Assembly (NCBI GenBank): GCA_002077045.2
Contig: KZ111156.1
Location: forward strand, 617,444 to 681,443
DNA: 64,000 nt
Source: Rachicladosporium sp. CCFEE 5018
Taxonomy: Eukaryota; Ascomycota; Dothideomycetes; Cladosporiales; Cladosporiaceae
Direction: 5' to 3'
Positions 33,289 to 44,000 of this stretch are shown piece after piece (position 1 is the first letter of the stretch; each line of letters starts with the position of its first letter). Position numbers and translations under genes: made by a program. The notes under the pieces were generated by a model. It ran no database searches, was not told where the DNA came from, and saw nothing but the letters and a program-made list of their open reading frames with translations.

Positions 33289-36024
33289 ATGGCTAAAGCA
33301 CCCAATTGCAATGCCGTAAGCTTTATCACCCCCATTACCACAGGCCACTGCATCTAACAACCTCTCAGCAAGGCACAGATGCCAATGTCGGCTCCGCGCA
33401 AGGCTCTCAAGGCGCGTCAATCACCTCCGTCATCACCACCCTCATCCCCGTTATAGCCTTCGCCGCGGTCTGGGCCATCCTCTTCCTCTTCCTTCGCAAG
33501 AAGTTCCCGCGCAACTACCAGCCCAGGACTTTCCTCGGCAGTCTGCGCGAGAATGAGCGCTCGCCCAAGATGCCCAATGGGCTCTTCAACTGGTTGGGCG
33601 AGTTCTGGCATATCTCGGATACATACGTGCTCAACCATCACTCCCTTGATGGCTACCTCTTCTTGCGACTACTCAAGATCGCCACGGTGATCTGCTTGGT
33701 GGGATGCGCGATCATGATGCCGGTGCTGTTCCCGATCAACATCACTGGAGGCGGTGGCAAGAGCGGCTTCGATATCCTTACCATGGCCAACGTAACGAAC
33801 AACTATTTCAAGATGTTCGCGCACGCGGGCTGTGCCGTCATATTCTTCAGCTTCGTGCTGTTCATGATCACGAGGGAGAGCATCTACTTCATCAATCTGC
33901 GTCAGGCATACCTTATGTCGCCATACTACGCCAGCCGCCTTTCGTCGAGGACCGTACTTTATACCTCTGTCCCGGCCGACTACATGAACGAGACGAAGCT
34001 GAGGCGCATGTTGGGTCCCGCCGTTCGTCGCGTCTGGCCTGTGTCAGATGTTAAAGAGCTCGAGGACATGGTCGAGGACCGTGACAAGGCCGCCATGAAA
34101 CTCGAAGGCGCGGAAGTCAAATTGATTACCACTGCCAATGGCGCTCGCATCAAGGCAGCGAAGAAGGGTGGCCGCGAGAACTCCGATCAGGCTCACATTG
34201 CGGACTCTGAGCAAGGCTCGCTCGCAGGCCGCTATCTCAAGCCGAAGCAGCGCCCTACTCACCGCCTCAAACCTCTCATTGGGAAGAAGGTGGACACAAT
34301 CGATTGGTGCCGCGGTGAGCTGAACAGGCTGAATCCCAAGATCGACGAGCACCAGGCTGTTCACAGGCGTCACGAGGCTACACTCGGCAACTCCGTCTTC
34401 GTGGAATTCCAGACCTTATCTGATGCACAGGCTGCTTACCAGAGCTTGACCCACCACCACGTCCTGCACATGGCCCCTCGCTACACCGGTATGGTCCCCG
34501 ACGATGTTATCTGGGGCAACCTCAAAATCAAGTGGTGGGAGCGTATCATTCGCCAAATTGTCTGCATCACCTTCGTGGTTGTCCTGGTTATCTTCTGGTC
34601 AATTCCTGTTGCGTTTGTTGGTGCCATCAGTCACGTCGACAAGCTCACCTGCTTAATCCCGGCATTCAACTTCATCTACAATCTGCCTGAACAGCTTCTT
34701 GGTCTCATCACCGGCCTGCTGCCAGTCGTGCTTCTGGCTGTCCTCATGGCCCTTCTGCCCATCATCCTTCGTCTAGCCGCGAAGCTCTCTGGTGCTCCCA
34801 CGCATTCGGCCGTGGAGTATACCGTGCAGAACTACTACTTCGCGTTTCAAGTTGTCCAGGTTTTCCTGGTGGCTACACTTGGATCTGCGGCTGCGTCTGT
34901 CGTGCAGACCATTTCCAAGAATCCGGGCGCTGTAACTTCGTTGCTCGCCAACAACCTGCCAACTGCCTCGACCTTCTATCTGTCGTACTTCATTTTGCAG
35001 GGTCTGGGTGTCATGTCCGGTGTTCTCGTCGGCCTGGTCGGTCTGATCATTTTCCTGGTGCTGGGCAAGCTTCTCGATAAGACGCCCCGCAAGATGTACA
35101 ACCGCTGGGTCAAGCTTGCGGGTATGGGCTGGGGCACTGTCTTCCCAGTGTTTACGAACTTGTTGGTGAGTACTCGTCTTCTGCTCTCTCTCAACGCACA
35201 TATCACTGACAATGTACCAGGTCATCGCCATCTGCTACGCTGCGATTGCACCTCTTGTCCTCCTCTTCGCCGCCATCGGCCTCTACCTCTTCTACTTCGC
35301 ATATCGCTACAATCTCCTCTTCGTCACGAACGCCACTCTCGACACCAAGGGCGCCGTATACCCTCGCGCGCTCCAGCAGGTCTTCGTAGGCCTCTACATC
35401 GCCGAAGTCTGCTTGATCGGTCTCTTCGCAATTGCAGCAGGTACAAGCGTTGGCGCCCTCGGCCCTCTGATCATCATGATCATCTTCCTGATCTTCACTG
35501 CTCTGTACCACCTCAGCCTCAACGCCGCACTCGGCCCGCACTTAAACTTCCTCCCCAAGTCCATCGATGCCGAGGAGCGCCGTCTCTTGGCTCAAGACCG
35601 CGGCGAGCCAGTCACAGAAGGCTACGATGAGGGCATCCGTTCGAAGGAAGGCAATTCCTCCGCGACTAACGGTCACGCCGCGCCCTTCGTCCCACACAAG
35701 AAGCCCAATATGTTCACCAAGTGGCTGCGTCCGGACATCTACACCGACTACGAGACCATGCGCCAACTAGTACCCAAGGACATCGCAATCGAGTACGATG
35801 AGTTTACTGAGAACCATGCCTTCTACAACCCCGCCATCACCAGCGAGAGGCCGTTGCTGTGGATTCCTAGGGATCCTGTTGGTATCTCGAGGCAGGAGGT
35901 TAGGGACACGGAGAAAGTCAATCCGATCACTGATGAAGGCGCCTTCCTGGACGAGAAGAACAAGGTTACGTGGGATAGCCCTCAGGGCAGGCCGCCGATC
36001 TACCAGGAGAAGATCTACTACTAG
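33289..36024 (+). CDS. CSC1/OSCA-type stress-gated cation channel
   Basis: Exons 33289..33315, 33369..35165 and 35221..36024 give 875 residues, normal for the family. A short extracellular N-terminus precedes TM1 (VITTLIPVIAFAAVWAILFL). The extracellular/TM block has LRLLKIATVICLVGCAIMMP and VIFFSFVLFMITRE. A long cytosolic domain follows (RTVLYTSVPADYMNE, IDWCRGELNRLN, GNSVFVEFQT). The multi-pass pore region starts near VCITFVVVLVIFWSIPVAFV, and the cytosolic tail ends IYQEKIYY. The family forms Ca2+-permeable, osmotically or mechanically gated channels at the plasma membrane or internal membranes. The first 27-nt exon (MAKAPNCNA) was chosen because GTAAGC..CAG with a CTAAC branch joins it in frame; the unspliced frame would lack a good ATG. 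Confidence 0.9.
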
Positions 36025-36418
36025 AGCTTCTTCGGAGGTCCTGATACTCTAACAGATCCCGGATGATAGTCTCTGGAACGACGTTGAGGCGTCATTGGGG
36101 CATGTTACGGTCGCGGCAGGAGTGGCGAATACGGTATACACTAGGCATGAGAGCGCTACGGGGAGTTTGTTTTAGGTGGAAACATGCTTGTGGTGGAGAG
36201 TGATATACCCAACGGCTGTGTGTGGTACAGGTAATGCAATGGACTGGTTCTCATCGATGCTCATTCTCATATCTCATATCATGGCTGTGTTGTCCGCAGC
36301 TCACAACAAGCGGCGTGTCTTGCACTTGCCGCCGCGAGGGAGTCCAACTCGCCATAAGTTCTGCGCCAAGGACGGCGTGATGTGAGTGCAAAAGTCGCAC
36401 AGCTGCTGGTTCGTCGCT
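36025..36418. other. Convergent 3' interval
   Basis: 3' flanks of the channel gene and of the minus-strand Myb-like gene. Nothing else seen. Confidence 0.5.
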
Positions 36419-36973
36419 TCAGTCGCTCTCCTGCTCCCCCTTGATCGCCCCTTCCTTCCCCTCCTCATCGTCGTCCTCACCCTCGCTCTCCTTCGCAGCG
36501 ACCTCAACCTTCTTGCCCCTACGCGGCGTCGCCTTCTTCTTCGCCGGCGTCTCTCCGCCAGCCTCAACATCTGGAAGTCCGTCAGTCCATGCGCGCCGCA
36601 ACCTTAGCCGAATCAAATTGAGAAACTGCGTACCTCCCTTGCGCTTCACGGCGCGCTTCTCCGGTGTCTCTCCCCCGGTGGTACTAGCGGCGTCTTTCTC
36701 TGGGGACGCAGTGCCCGTACCAGCCATCAGCTTCTTCATGATGGGGCCGAAGCAGTCGCGGGCCGATTTGGTGCCTTTGAGGCCGGCTTTCTTGGCCATG
36801 GTTTCGTAGTCGATCTGGGAGGGAAATCAGTATAGAAAGGTGCGACGTTGGGCGAAGAGGGAGGAGCATGGTTGTAGGGATGTTCGTACGTCAGGCTTGG
36901 ACTTGAGACATTCGAATGCTGTGGCGATGAGGCTGCGCTCGCGGTCTGTAAAGTTTGGGGCGTTGGAGACCAT
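36419..36973 (-). CDS. Small Myb/SANT-like protein 1
   Basis: Exons 36973..36890, 36814..36634 and 36570..36419 give 138 residues. The N-terminal helical module reads FTDRERSLIATAFECLKSKP, IDYETMAKKAGLKGTKSARD and CFGPIMKKL. This resembles the compact Myb-like fold common in small fungal nuclear proteins. The rest is Lys/Pro/Glu-rich (ETPEKRAVKRKGG, AKKKATPRRGKK) with an acidic end (GEDDDEEGKEG), a histone-H1- or chromatin-protein-like composition. Introns are 75 and 63 nt and keep frame. Likely a nuclear DNA-binding protein; target unknown. It lies next to a second gene with the same type of module. Confidence 0.75.
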
Positions 36974-37490
36974 TGTTGCCGTGTTTGCAAGATGAACTGG
37001 TAGGGTAGGTGGTTGGTTAGTGGTTTGGGATGAGTGTGGAGGATGGTGGATTGCTGGGGTCAGATGTAGGAGGGTGAGACAGTGAAGAAGGAAATTGAGT
37101 TGAGTTTGAAAACCTAGGCAGGCGTCCACTCAGTGAGCTGAGGAGTTCCTCTCATGTGAAGTGTCATTCTGTTTCAGACTAGAATTGTCACTTGCCTCAA
37201 TCGCATTGACTATGAGCTTGACCTGACGTTCTTACATGAAGTGTTGATACCCTAAGTACCATTGGTGCTGAGTGAGAATACTACTGCCTATCTTGCTATC
37301 TCCCAGTGATAGTGAGCCACAGGTGTACTGTTGCAGCTGCACGTATAGTAGCATAGGAGAGTTCGAACTCTTGGAGAGGCAGAGGTATCGACTACCCAAG
37401 CATAGTGGCCTGATAAGTGGCCTCTCAAGCTCCTGTGCCACATCAAACTCCGTGAACCACCTCATGTCTGCTCGAGGGCTGACCCGATGT
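36974..37490. other. Interval between the two Myb-like genes
   Basis: No gene. It holds the repeat copy at 37327-37385, related to the protease-intron element. Confidence 0.5.
37327..37385. repeat. Relative of the intronic foldback element arm
   Basis: actgttgcag..gtatagtagcataggag is followed at similar spacing by ctcttggagaggcagag. It matches 14605-14670 (actgttgcag..ttatagtagcataggag, then ttcttggagagccggag), so similarity extends beyond the inverted arm. Confidence 0.5.
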
Positions 37491-38363
37491 TCACAACCCA
37501 AAGAGAAGCTGAGCATCGAGTGCCTCCTGTTCGATTAAGTTCTCGTCCTCCGCGTGCTCGTTCGTCAGCTCCCCATTTTCAGCAGACCCCTTCTCAATGT
37601 CCTCGGTGGTCTCTACTCCCATGACTGGTGGCTCCGCGGTATCCTCCGTTTGGGTCTGCGAGCTGTCGGAGACACCGGTACCGGTGTGGTCGATGATCGA
37701 ACCTCCTTCCACCTCTTCACCCGCTTCCCCCGCCTCGGCGCTGGGCTCACGCTGCATCGTGGTCTTTGTCTTCTTCCTGGGGCTAGCGACCTCCTCATCC
37801 GTGGTAGCTGTCGCGTGTCAGGTGGTGAGAATAGAGACTATCAGCCTGGTACACGACTTACCGGCCTTGCGCTTCTTCGATCCCTTCCCGTGCTCCACCT
37901 CGAACTTCTCGTGCTCCTCGATGCTCTCAACGGCTTCCTGATCCTCGTCCTCATGATCGCCTCCCTTCTTAACACTGCCGAGCTTCTTCTTCACGATAAG
38001 CCACGTATCCCTCGCCACCTTCTTCGTGCTGAATCCCGCCTCGGTCGCCACATCATCCCAGTCGATCTGTATCAGTGTCAATACAGCGCTCTCGCTCTCG
38101 CTCTTCTGTTGTTTGTTGGTACTGACTGTGCTACTGATGTTCAACGCATACACGCGCAACAAGTCGAGCTGTCTCGGAGAGAGCTTAGTGTTGCCGTTCT
38201 TCACTTCGAGCTTCTTACGGATCATGCCCCATGTATCGCGGGCGACTTTGGCAGTTGAAAAGTCCGCATCCTTAGCAATCTGAGCCCAATTCGGTTTGTT
38301 TGGGGTCTGCGCAACGGCGCGGAGGAGAGAGAGGTGGCGCGGAGTCAAAGTAGCAATAGCCAT
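37491..38363 (-). CDS. Myb/SANT-like protein 2 with two repeated modules
   Basis: Exons 38363..37862 and 37807..37491 give up to 272 residues. Two copies of one helical module are visible: LSLLRAVAQTPNKPNWAQIA with FSTAKVARDTWGMIRKKL, and IDWDDVATEAGFSTKKVARD with TWLIVKKKL. Between them, residues 71-99 look like a retained 87-nt in-frame intron (38153..38067, GTGTATG to ATACAG); if spliced the protein is 243 residues. Acidic and Lys-rich tails follow (GSKKRKAG, EEVASPRKKTKTT). Probably a nuclear DNA-binding protein, paralogous in module type to the gene at 36419..36973. Confidence 0.72.
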
Positions 38364-39093
38364 CTTGAAGTACTGTTCCTCTGGGTGCGGCTGGGTATGG
38401 TAGTAGTATCTAGGCAGCAGCGGAAGCTGTAGGAAAGATGGGAGGAAGGGAGCACAATAGATATACACCTACCAGCGCCGATCACATGTCAACATGTACA
38501 CAAGCAATCGTACCGTGTGACGGCGCGGTGAGGCTTAAGCGTGCCATCGCTAGTCTGAGTGAAGGAAAGAACGACCGACGATGTGAGCCAAAGTCGATCA
38601 CTGAGATCCTCCAGTAATCCCGTTCGATTACGCTTCTCCAAAATTCCATCCTATGGCTACCGCTTTTACCAGCTTGGCCATGGCATGGTATTGCAATCTC
38701 ACCCTGTCTGTGAGAAGTCCGAGTGAAGCGGAAGAATACTATCAATGTATTTACCTTCTCCTGATGATAGTGAGTGGAAGACCAGCTACCGCAGGTGGGC
38801 TTGCGATTGCACAGAAGCGTCCGAAGTTGTGGAGAGAGCGGAGGTAGTGGCTTAATCATTTCCCTTGCGTCTTTACTCCCATGACACCCCTTCCGAACCA
38901 CTCTCCAACGACGCCAAACCTCTCCCCACTGCGACTCAAGGCGTCCGTGAAGAGATCGTCCCTCCTCGAGCTCTCCACTTGTGCTGTCCGCAACGCCCTC
39001 ACAGTATCGTTGCCAGCCGCGCACAGTGGACACTCCACTTCTGACTCCTGACCTGGGGCTACGTTCAGGCACCTCGCGTGAAACGAGTGCTTG
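38364..39093. other. Contig end without recognised gene
   Basis: 5' flank of the Myb-like gene 2. Long minus-strand frames run into the gap but show no recognisable protein. Confidence 0.4.
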
Positions 39094-39193
39094 NNNNNNN
39101 NNNNNNNNNNNNNNNNNNNNNNNNNNNNNNNNNNNNNNNNNNNNNNNNNNNNNNNNNNNNNNNNNNNNNNNNNNNNNNNNNNNNNNNNNNNNN
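39094..39193. other. Assembly gap (100 N)
   Basis: Exactly 100 N, a conventional spacer. No gene can be followed across it, so adjacency of the flanking contigs is unproven. Confidence 0.95.
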
Positions 39194-39648
39194 TGAATCA
39201 CATCATTCAGCTCTTGCGCAGGAACAAGGACATCGCTATGGATGTCATCGAAGGCCGTGGTGTGACTGCGCTGGTGAAGAACCCGGACAAGTACGAGAGG
39301 CGCAAGAGGGACAACAAGAAGAGCAATGACACGAAGGCTTCCTTGCAGGAGAAGGGTAAGAGGCTCGAGGCGCTTGAGCAGCGGACGGCGTCGAGGAGCA
39401 TGGTGCCAGGGCCAGTGGTGCAGAGTGTTGAGGGTGCTCCGGTTGGAAATCAGGTAAGCGCTCACAGCCACGAGGGCATGGACTTCTCGGAAGCTGTTTC
39501 TGACGATCTGAAGCAGTACTATGAGGGGCAGCCGGAGTGGCAGGTGGGCGAGGTCGGGCTTGGTGCTGCTGAGCCGGAGGCGCGCCAGGCGCCGGATGGG
39601 TATCGTGCTGCTGGCCACGTTGGTTGGCAGCCGGGCGATCCTTATTGA
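39194..39648 (+). CDS. C-terminal part of a gene, possible distant zinc-knuckle family member
   Basis: Partial, with the 5' end lost in the gap. The frame begins NHIIQLLRRNKDIAMDVIEG, then ALVKNPDKYERRKRDNKKSN and DTKASLQEKGKR. This parallels the basic C-terminus of A1 (RVNKFVARDV, ELVRNPDLYL, DNFKNNNTKG): the same NK..A.DV, LV.NPD.Y and N.K.N.TK landmarks in the same order. A Pro/Gly/Glu-rich tail absent from the others follows (SVEGAPVGNQ, GHVGWQPGDPY). Membership is inferred from about 50 residues. It could instead be a coincidentally similar basic protein. Confidence 0.45.
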
Positions 39649-41000
39649 TCGAGGCTCAGCGCACTGCTGAGGGACGATCGACAGCGACATCTACTGGGTA
39701 CTGGGAGTTTGCTTTTTCATCTTTGATGGAATCTGCCTTCTTTGATGGGACTTGCACTGGGCGTTCTGATTTCTGAGTGACGATGCGACTAGTTATGGGA
39801 ATTAATGACGATGTGATGGGTTATGGGAGCGACTGACGGTGTTAATGTCAATGGCTTGCGATAATGGTTATGGCTGACGATTACTGAGTGACGATGTACT
39901 CGCTACTGCATCAGGGAAACAAGCTATGATAGCACGGCTTCTGCGGAGGAAGGGACTATGATAGCACGGCTTGCCTGGGGAACATCATATGATAGCACGG
40001 CTGCTTTGGAGGGATGACATATGATAGCACGGGTCTTTTGGTGGAGCAGCTTATCATAGCACGGCGTTCAGAAGGTTTACTTGTGATAGCAGGGGCTGTT
40101 CGGGTATGCCCAGATTTCGGGCAAGCCACTGTACTTCGAGCGAAGGCGCTTGAACATTAGCGAAGATACCCAGATGGTCAGAAAAGGGATATGTAAGATC
40201 AATCTAGATAGTTTTGTACGATTAGATAGCGCCTCTTGTCTCACCGCCTCATCAATGGTCTAGACTACAGCACTATAATTGGTCTCAGTAGTACTCATCG
40301 CGGCGCTAGCAACATGACTGCTTCCGGCCGAGCTGCATTGTCCGACTGTATATGGCCTGTACATAGCGAGAGACGCCGTAGTGAGCTGTTCCAGTGATGC
40401 GATGCCATCCATGTCATGGCTTAGGCGCTACCAGTCAAAGAATCCTCGTCACCAGGTTGTCTGCTCCCTCCAATGATGTGCTACCTACGATGCAAGTGAC
40501 GATCTAGTAGATTACGACGGTCTAGTAATGGCATGAAACAAGCTAGATCCATCATGGTACGCGAGCTCGCGATCTGGCGAGTGATCTCTAGAGCACTCAT
40601 GGCTTGCTCCGTTGCGGATCAGGGTCGATCCTGATGTAGCCGGCTGATGCCAGTTCACTCATTGGCTTAGCCACGTTGATATACGTGAGACTGTGGGCGG
40701 TGAGCTGCTCAAGTTCGAGAGTACACTCTCGTCAGCAAGCGGCTGATCATAGCAACCTAATGAGCCAACAGCCAGCGACGAGAAATATGAGAGGCTCGTA
40801 GCGGCGACTCCGAATATAGCGAGTGAAGAAGACCTTGAACAATCGCCACTGCATCTGGATATTGTCAGGGGGCGAGGGGACGTGATGTAGACTTTTCAAT
40901 AAGTTGGCAATATGTACAAACTCGAATGCTACCCTTTCCATTTCCGCATCCAACGCCACCGCTGTGAATGCAATTCGGGAAAAGCATATAGTCCTCTCCT
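39649..41000. other. Gene-free interval with repeat array
   Basis: No supported gene in 1.35 kb. 39770-39900 contains imperfect repeats of gagtgacgatg and ttatggga. The periodic array follows at 39925. The remainder is unremarkable, and convergent 3' ends flank the interval. Confidence 0.5.
39925..40097. repeat. Six-unit direct repeat with 31-32-bp period
   Basis: Core tatgatagcacggct recurs at about 39926, 39958, 39989, 40021, 40053 (atcatagcacggc) and 40083 (gtgatagcagggg). Starts are spaced 32, 31, 32, 32 and 30 bases. Only the ~13-bp core is conserved; the intervening ~18 bases are not. The layout superficially resembles a CRISPR array, but the host is a fungus. It fits a degenerate minisatellite or an array of protein-binding sites on one DNA face. 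Confidence 0.75.
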
Positions 41001-44000
41001 CTACTCATCTTCCTCAACTTCGGCAGTCTGTAAGGTCAAGTCAGTAAGCGGTCTATTAGCGGCCTTCAGCATCGGCTGTACTCACATCGTCGTGGAAGTC
41101 CTTGCCCTCCCTCGTCTCCTTGATCATGCCGATCCTGATCGCGAAGTCACCAAACCTCTCGCCGTCATTGCGTTCGAGTGCGTACCGCTTCACAAGCGGC
41201 TTCATAATAGCCAAGATCTCCTCCTCCTTAATGCTGCTTCGGTAAAGCTTGTTCAACCTCTGTCCATGGTACCCACCACCAAGGTACATGTTGTAGGCCC
41301 CGTACGCCTTACCCACAAACGCTACCTCGGCGAGCCAAGGTCGTGCGCAGCCGTTCGGACAGCCAGTCATGCGCATGACGATGCTCTCTTGCCTAAGACC
41401 GTGCTCCTCGATGACGCCCTCGAGCTTCGTGATCAACTCAGGCAAGTAGCGCTCGGACTCCGCCATCGCAAGGCCACAAGTCGGGAAGGCGACACAGGCG
41501 CTGCTGCTGAGTCGCAGAGCAGAGAAGTTGGTGTTGTCGAGCTTGTACTTCTTCATCATGGCCTTCATCTCCCCAACATCCGCGTCTGCAACATTGGAGA
41601 GGATGAGATGCTGGTTGCCCGTCAGGCGGAATTCGCCCTTGTGCACCTTGGCAATCTCCCTCAGACCGGTCTTCATCGGGAAGTCAGCAGTATCTTCAAT
41701 CCGCCCGTTCTCGATGAATAGCGTGAAGTGCCACATCCCCCGCTCGTCCTGCTGCCAGCCAAACGTATCGATGTTGGACTCAAAGTGAAACGGCTTGGGC
41801 GCTTCGAACTTCTTGCCCCACAAGTCCTCGACCTTGCCCTGAAAGACATCGGCACCCATGTCGTCCATGGTGTACTTCAATCTCGCGTGCTTTCGGTTGG
41901 AGCGATCACCGTGGTCACGCTGCACAAGCATGACTTTCTCACACGCGATGTGCACTTCCTCCTTCGAGACGTAGCCCAGCATGCTGCCCGCCCGAGGGTA
42001 GGTCTTCTTCATGTTGTGCGTGACACCCATGCCGCCGCCGGCGAGCATGTTGAAGCCTACAAGTCTGCCGTCTTCACCCTTGATGGCGATGAGACCGACG
42101 TCGTGGGCGTACACGTCGGTATCGTTGTGCGGTGGGATGGCGATTGTGATCTTGAACTTTCGGGGGAGGTAGGTAGGGCCGTACATCGGCTCGAAGTCTT
42201 GCACTGCGTCACCGGCAATCTGAGACTTCTTGCCTGTCTCGTCGTCCTGCAGCCAAATCTCGTGGTAGGCTGTGGTGGAGGGAAGAAGGTGGTCGGAGAT
42301 CTTCTTCGCGCATGCGTGTGTGTCTGCGTGAAGCTCGCTGAGCTCGGGGAGAGATGAACACATGACGTTGCGGTTCACGTCTCCACAGGCGGCGATGGTG
42401 GTCATGAGACCAGCGTTGATGGCTTGCATTGCTGGCTTCAGCTTGCCCTTGACGATACCGTGGAACTGGAAGGTCTGTCGTGTTGTGAGCTTCATGGTCT
42501 CGTTGCCGAGGTTTGTAGCGATTGCGTCCATTTGCTGCCATTGCTGTGCTGATGCAACGCCACCAGGAAGCCGGCATCGGATCATGAAAGAGTAGGCTGG
42601 CTCGAGACCTTGCGCCTTGCGCTCATCGCGTAGATCGCGGTCGTCCTGCATGTATGTGCCGTGAAACTTCGTGAGCTGCTGGTCTGCCGCGCTGATTGCA
42701 CCAGTAGACGGATCTTGCAGACCCTCCGCGATTGTACCTCGTAAGAAGTTTGACTCTCGCTTGATGTCCTCGTTGGTGATTGGTGGTGGCTCGTCGGGCA
42801 GTCCCTCAACATTGCCAACACCAAGCGCATCCCAAAGCTTCGGCTCCCAGTCGATGTAGCCAGTCTGGTAGCCATCGGGGTCCTGGTCATCACCAAGTCC
42901 GATGTCGACCAGCTTTTGACCGCCCAGTGTCGACAGTCTAGCAAAGAGGTCTTTTCCAGGCTTGTTGTAGTAGTGCTTGTCCTCCTTCCTTGGCCAATAA
43001 TGCGAGTCACCAAGTGCGAACACGGTGAATCTTATGTTCGCAAGATCCATATCGACAGTCGTCTTGACAGCCTCCCAGAAATTACGACCGTTCTGCGGGA
43101 ATTCACCCTGACCGGCTGTGGCAGAGATGAAGACGACATTCTCCTCATTGATCAGATCCTCGAGTGGGTACTCGTCCATTGCCATGTACAAGCTCTTGAG
43201 CCCTCGTGCCTTGCCTCGAGAAGCCAGACGCTTGGCGAGTGACTCTGCGTTGCCATTGTCCGAAGCGAACAGGACTGTCATGGGCGCACCCTGCAGACCC
43301 TCGAGTAAAGACTCGTACGCGTCCTTCGCCTTTCGCTTCTGCACTGTCCGCACCTCGCTGCCGTAGCTCTCGGACAAGCTGGCGTGAAACTCCGGGTGAC
43401 GCCTCATGAGCTGCGTCATGTGATTGTCTCGTCGCAAGAAGTCCTGCAGCTCCTGCTTGATGCGCTCAGAGTCAAGCTGGAAAGACTCCTCGCCGTTCTC
43501 CTCAGCTTTGGGGTTCCAGCGGTACAGAGGCCAATAGCCGACATCGACAGCCTTCTTCGTCTCTTGCAAGACTGTGAGAGGAGTGTCGCTCTCGCGGTTG
43601 TACGGCAGGTATGCAAGGACGATAGATGGGCCGTTGAAGGCTTCTGCCTCCATCATGGCCTGCAGCACTTGCGTATAGCTGCTGTACACGGCCACTGAAG
43701 CCACGTAGGTGTTGCCGTAGTTCATCGCGTACAACCCGATATCCTTCTTTCTCCGTGCAGCGTCTTGAGCAGCACGCTCGCTGTACGGTGTCGAGTCAAT
43801 GATGAGCATATTGACGTTCTCGCCAGATGCAATAACATTGTGCACACCCGAATTGCCAAGATCGTAGCTCCAGGCGTCACTGCCAATGAGCCACTGCGAC
43901 TCAGAAAAAAATAGGCCCTTGCTCTGCAGGAGCTTGTACGCTGCGGGAGAGCCGTCAGTGCCAAGTCGTGCAATGATCTCAGGCGCAAGTGAGTTTGCCT

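Noticed and set aside
38482..39690. Long minus frame crossing the second gap
   Set aside because: Open only because N bases hide stops; flanking residues match nothing recognisable.
39925..40097. CRISPR array
   Set aside because: Repeat core is only about 13 bp, units are degenerate, no cas genes, and the genome is eukaryotic.
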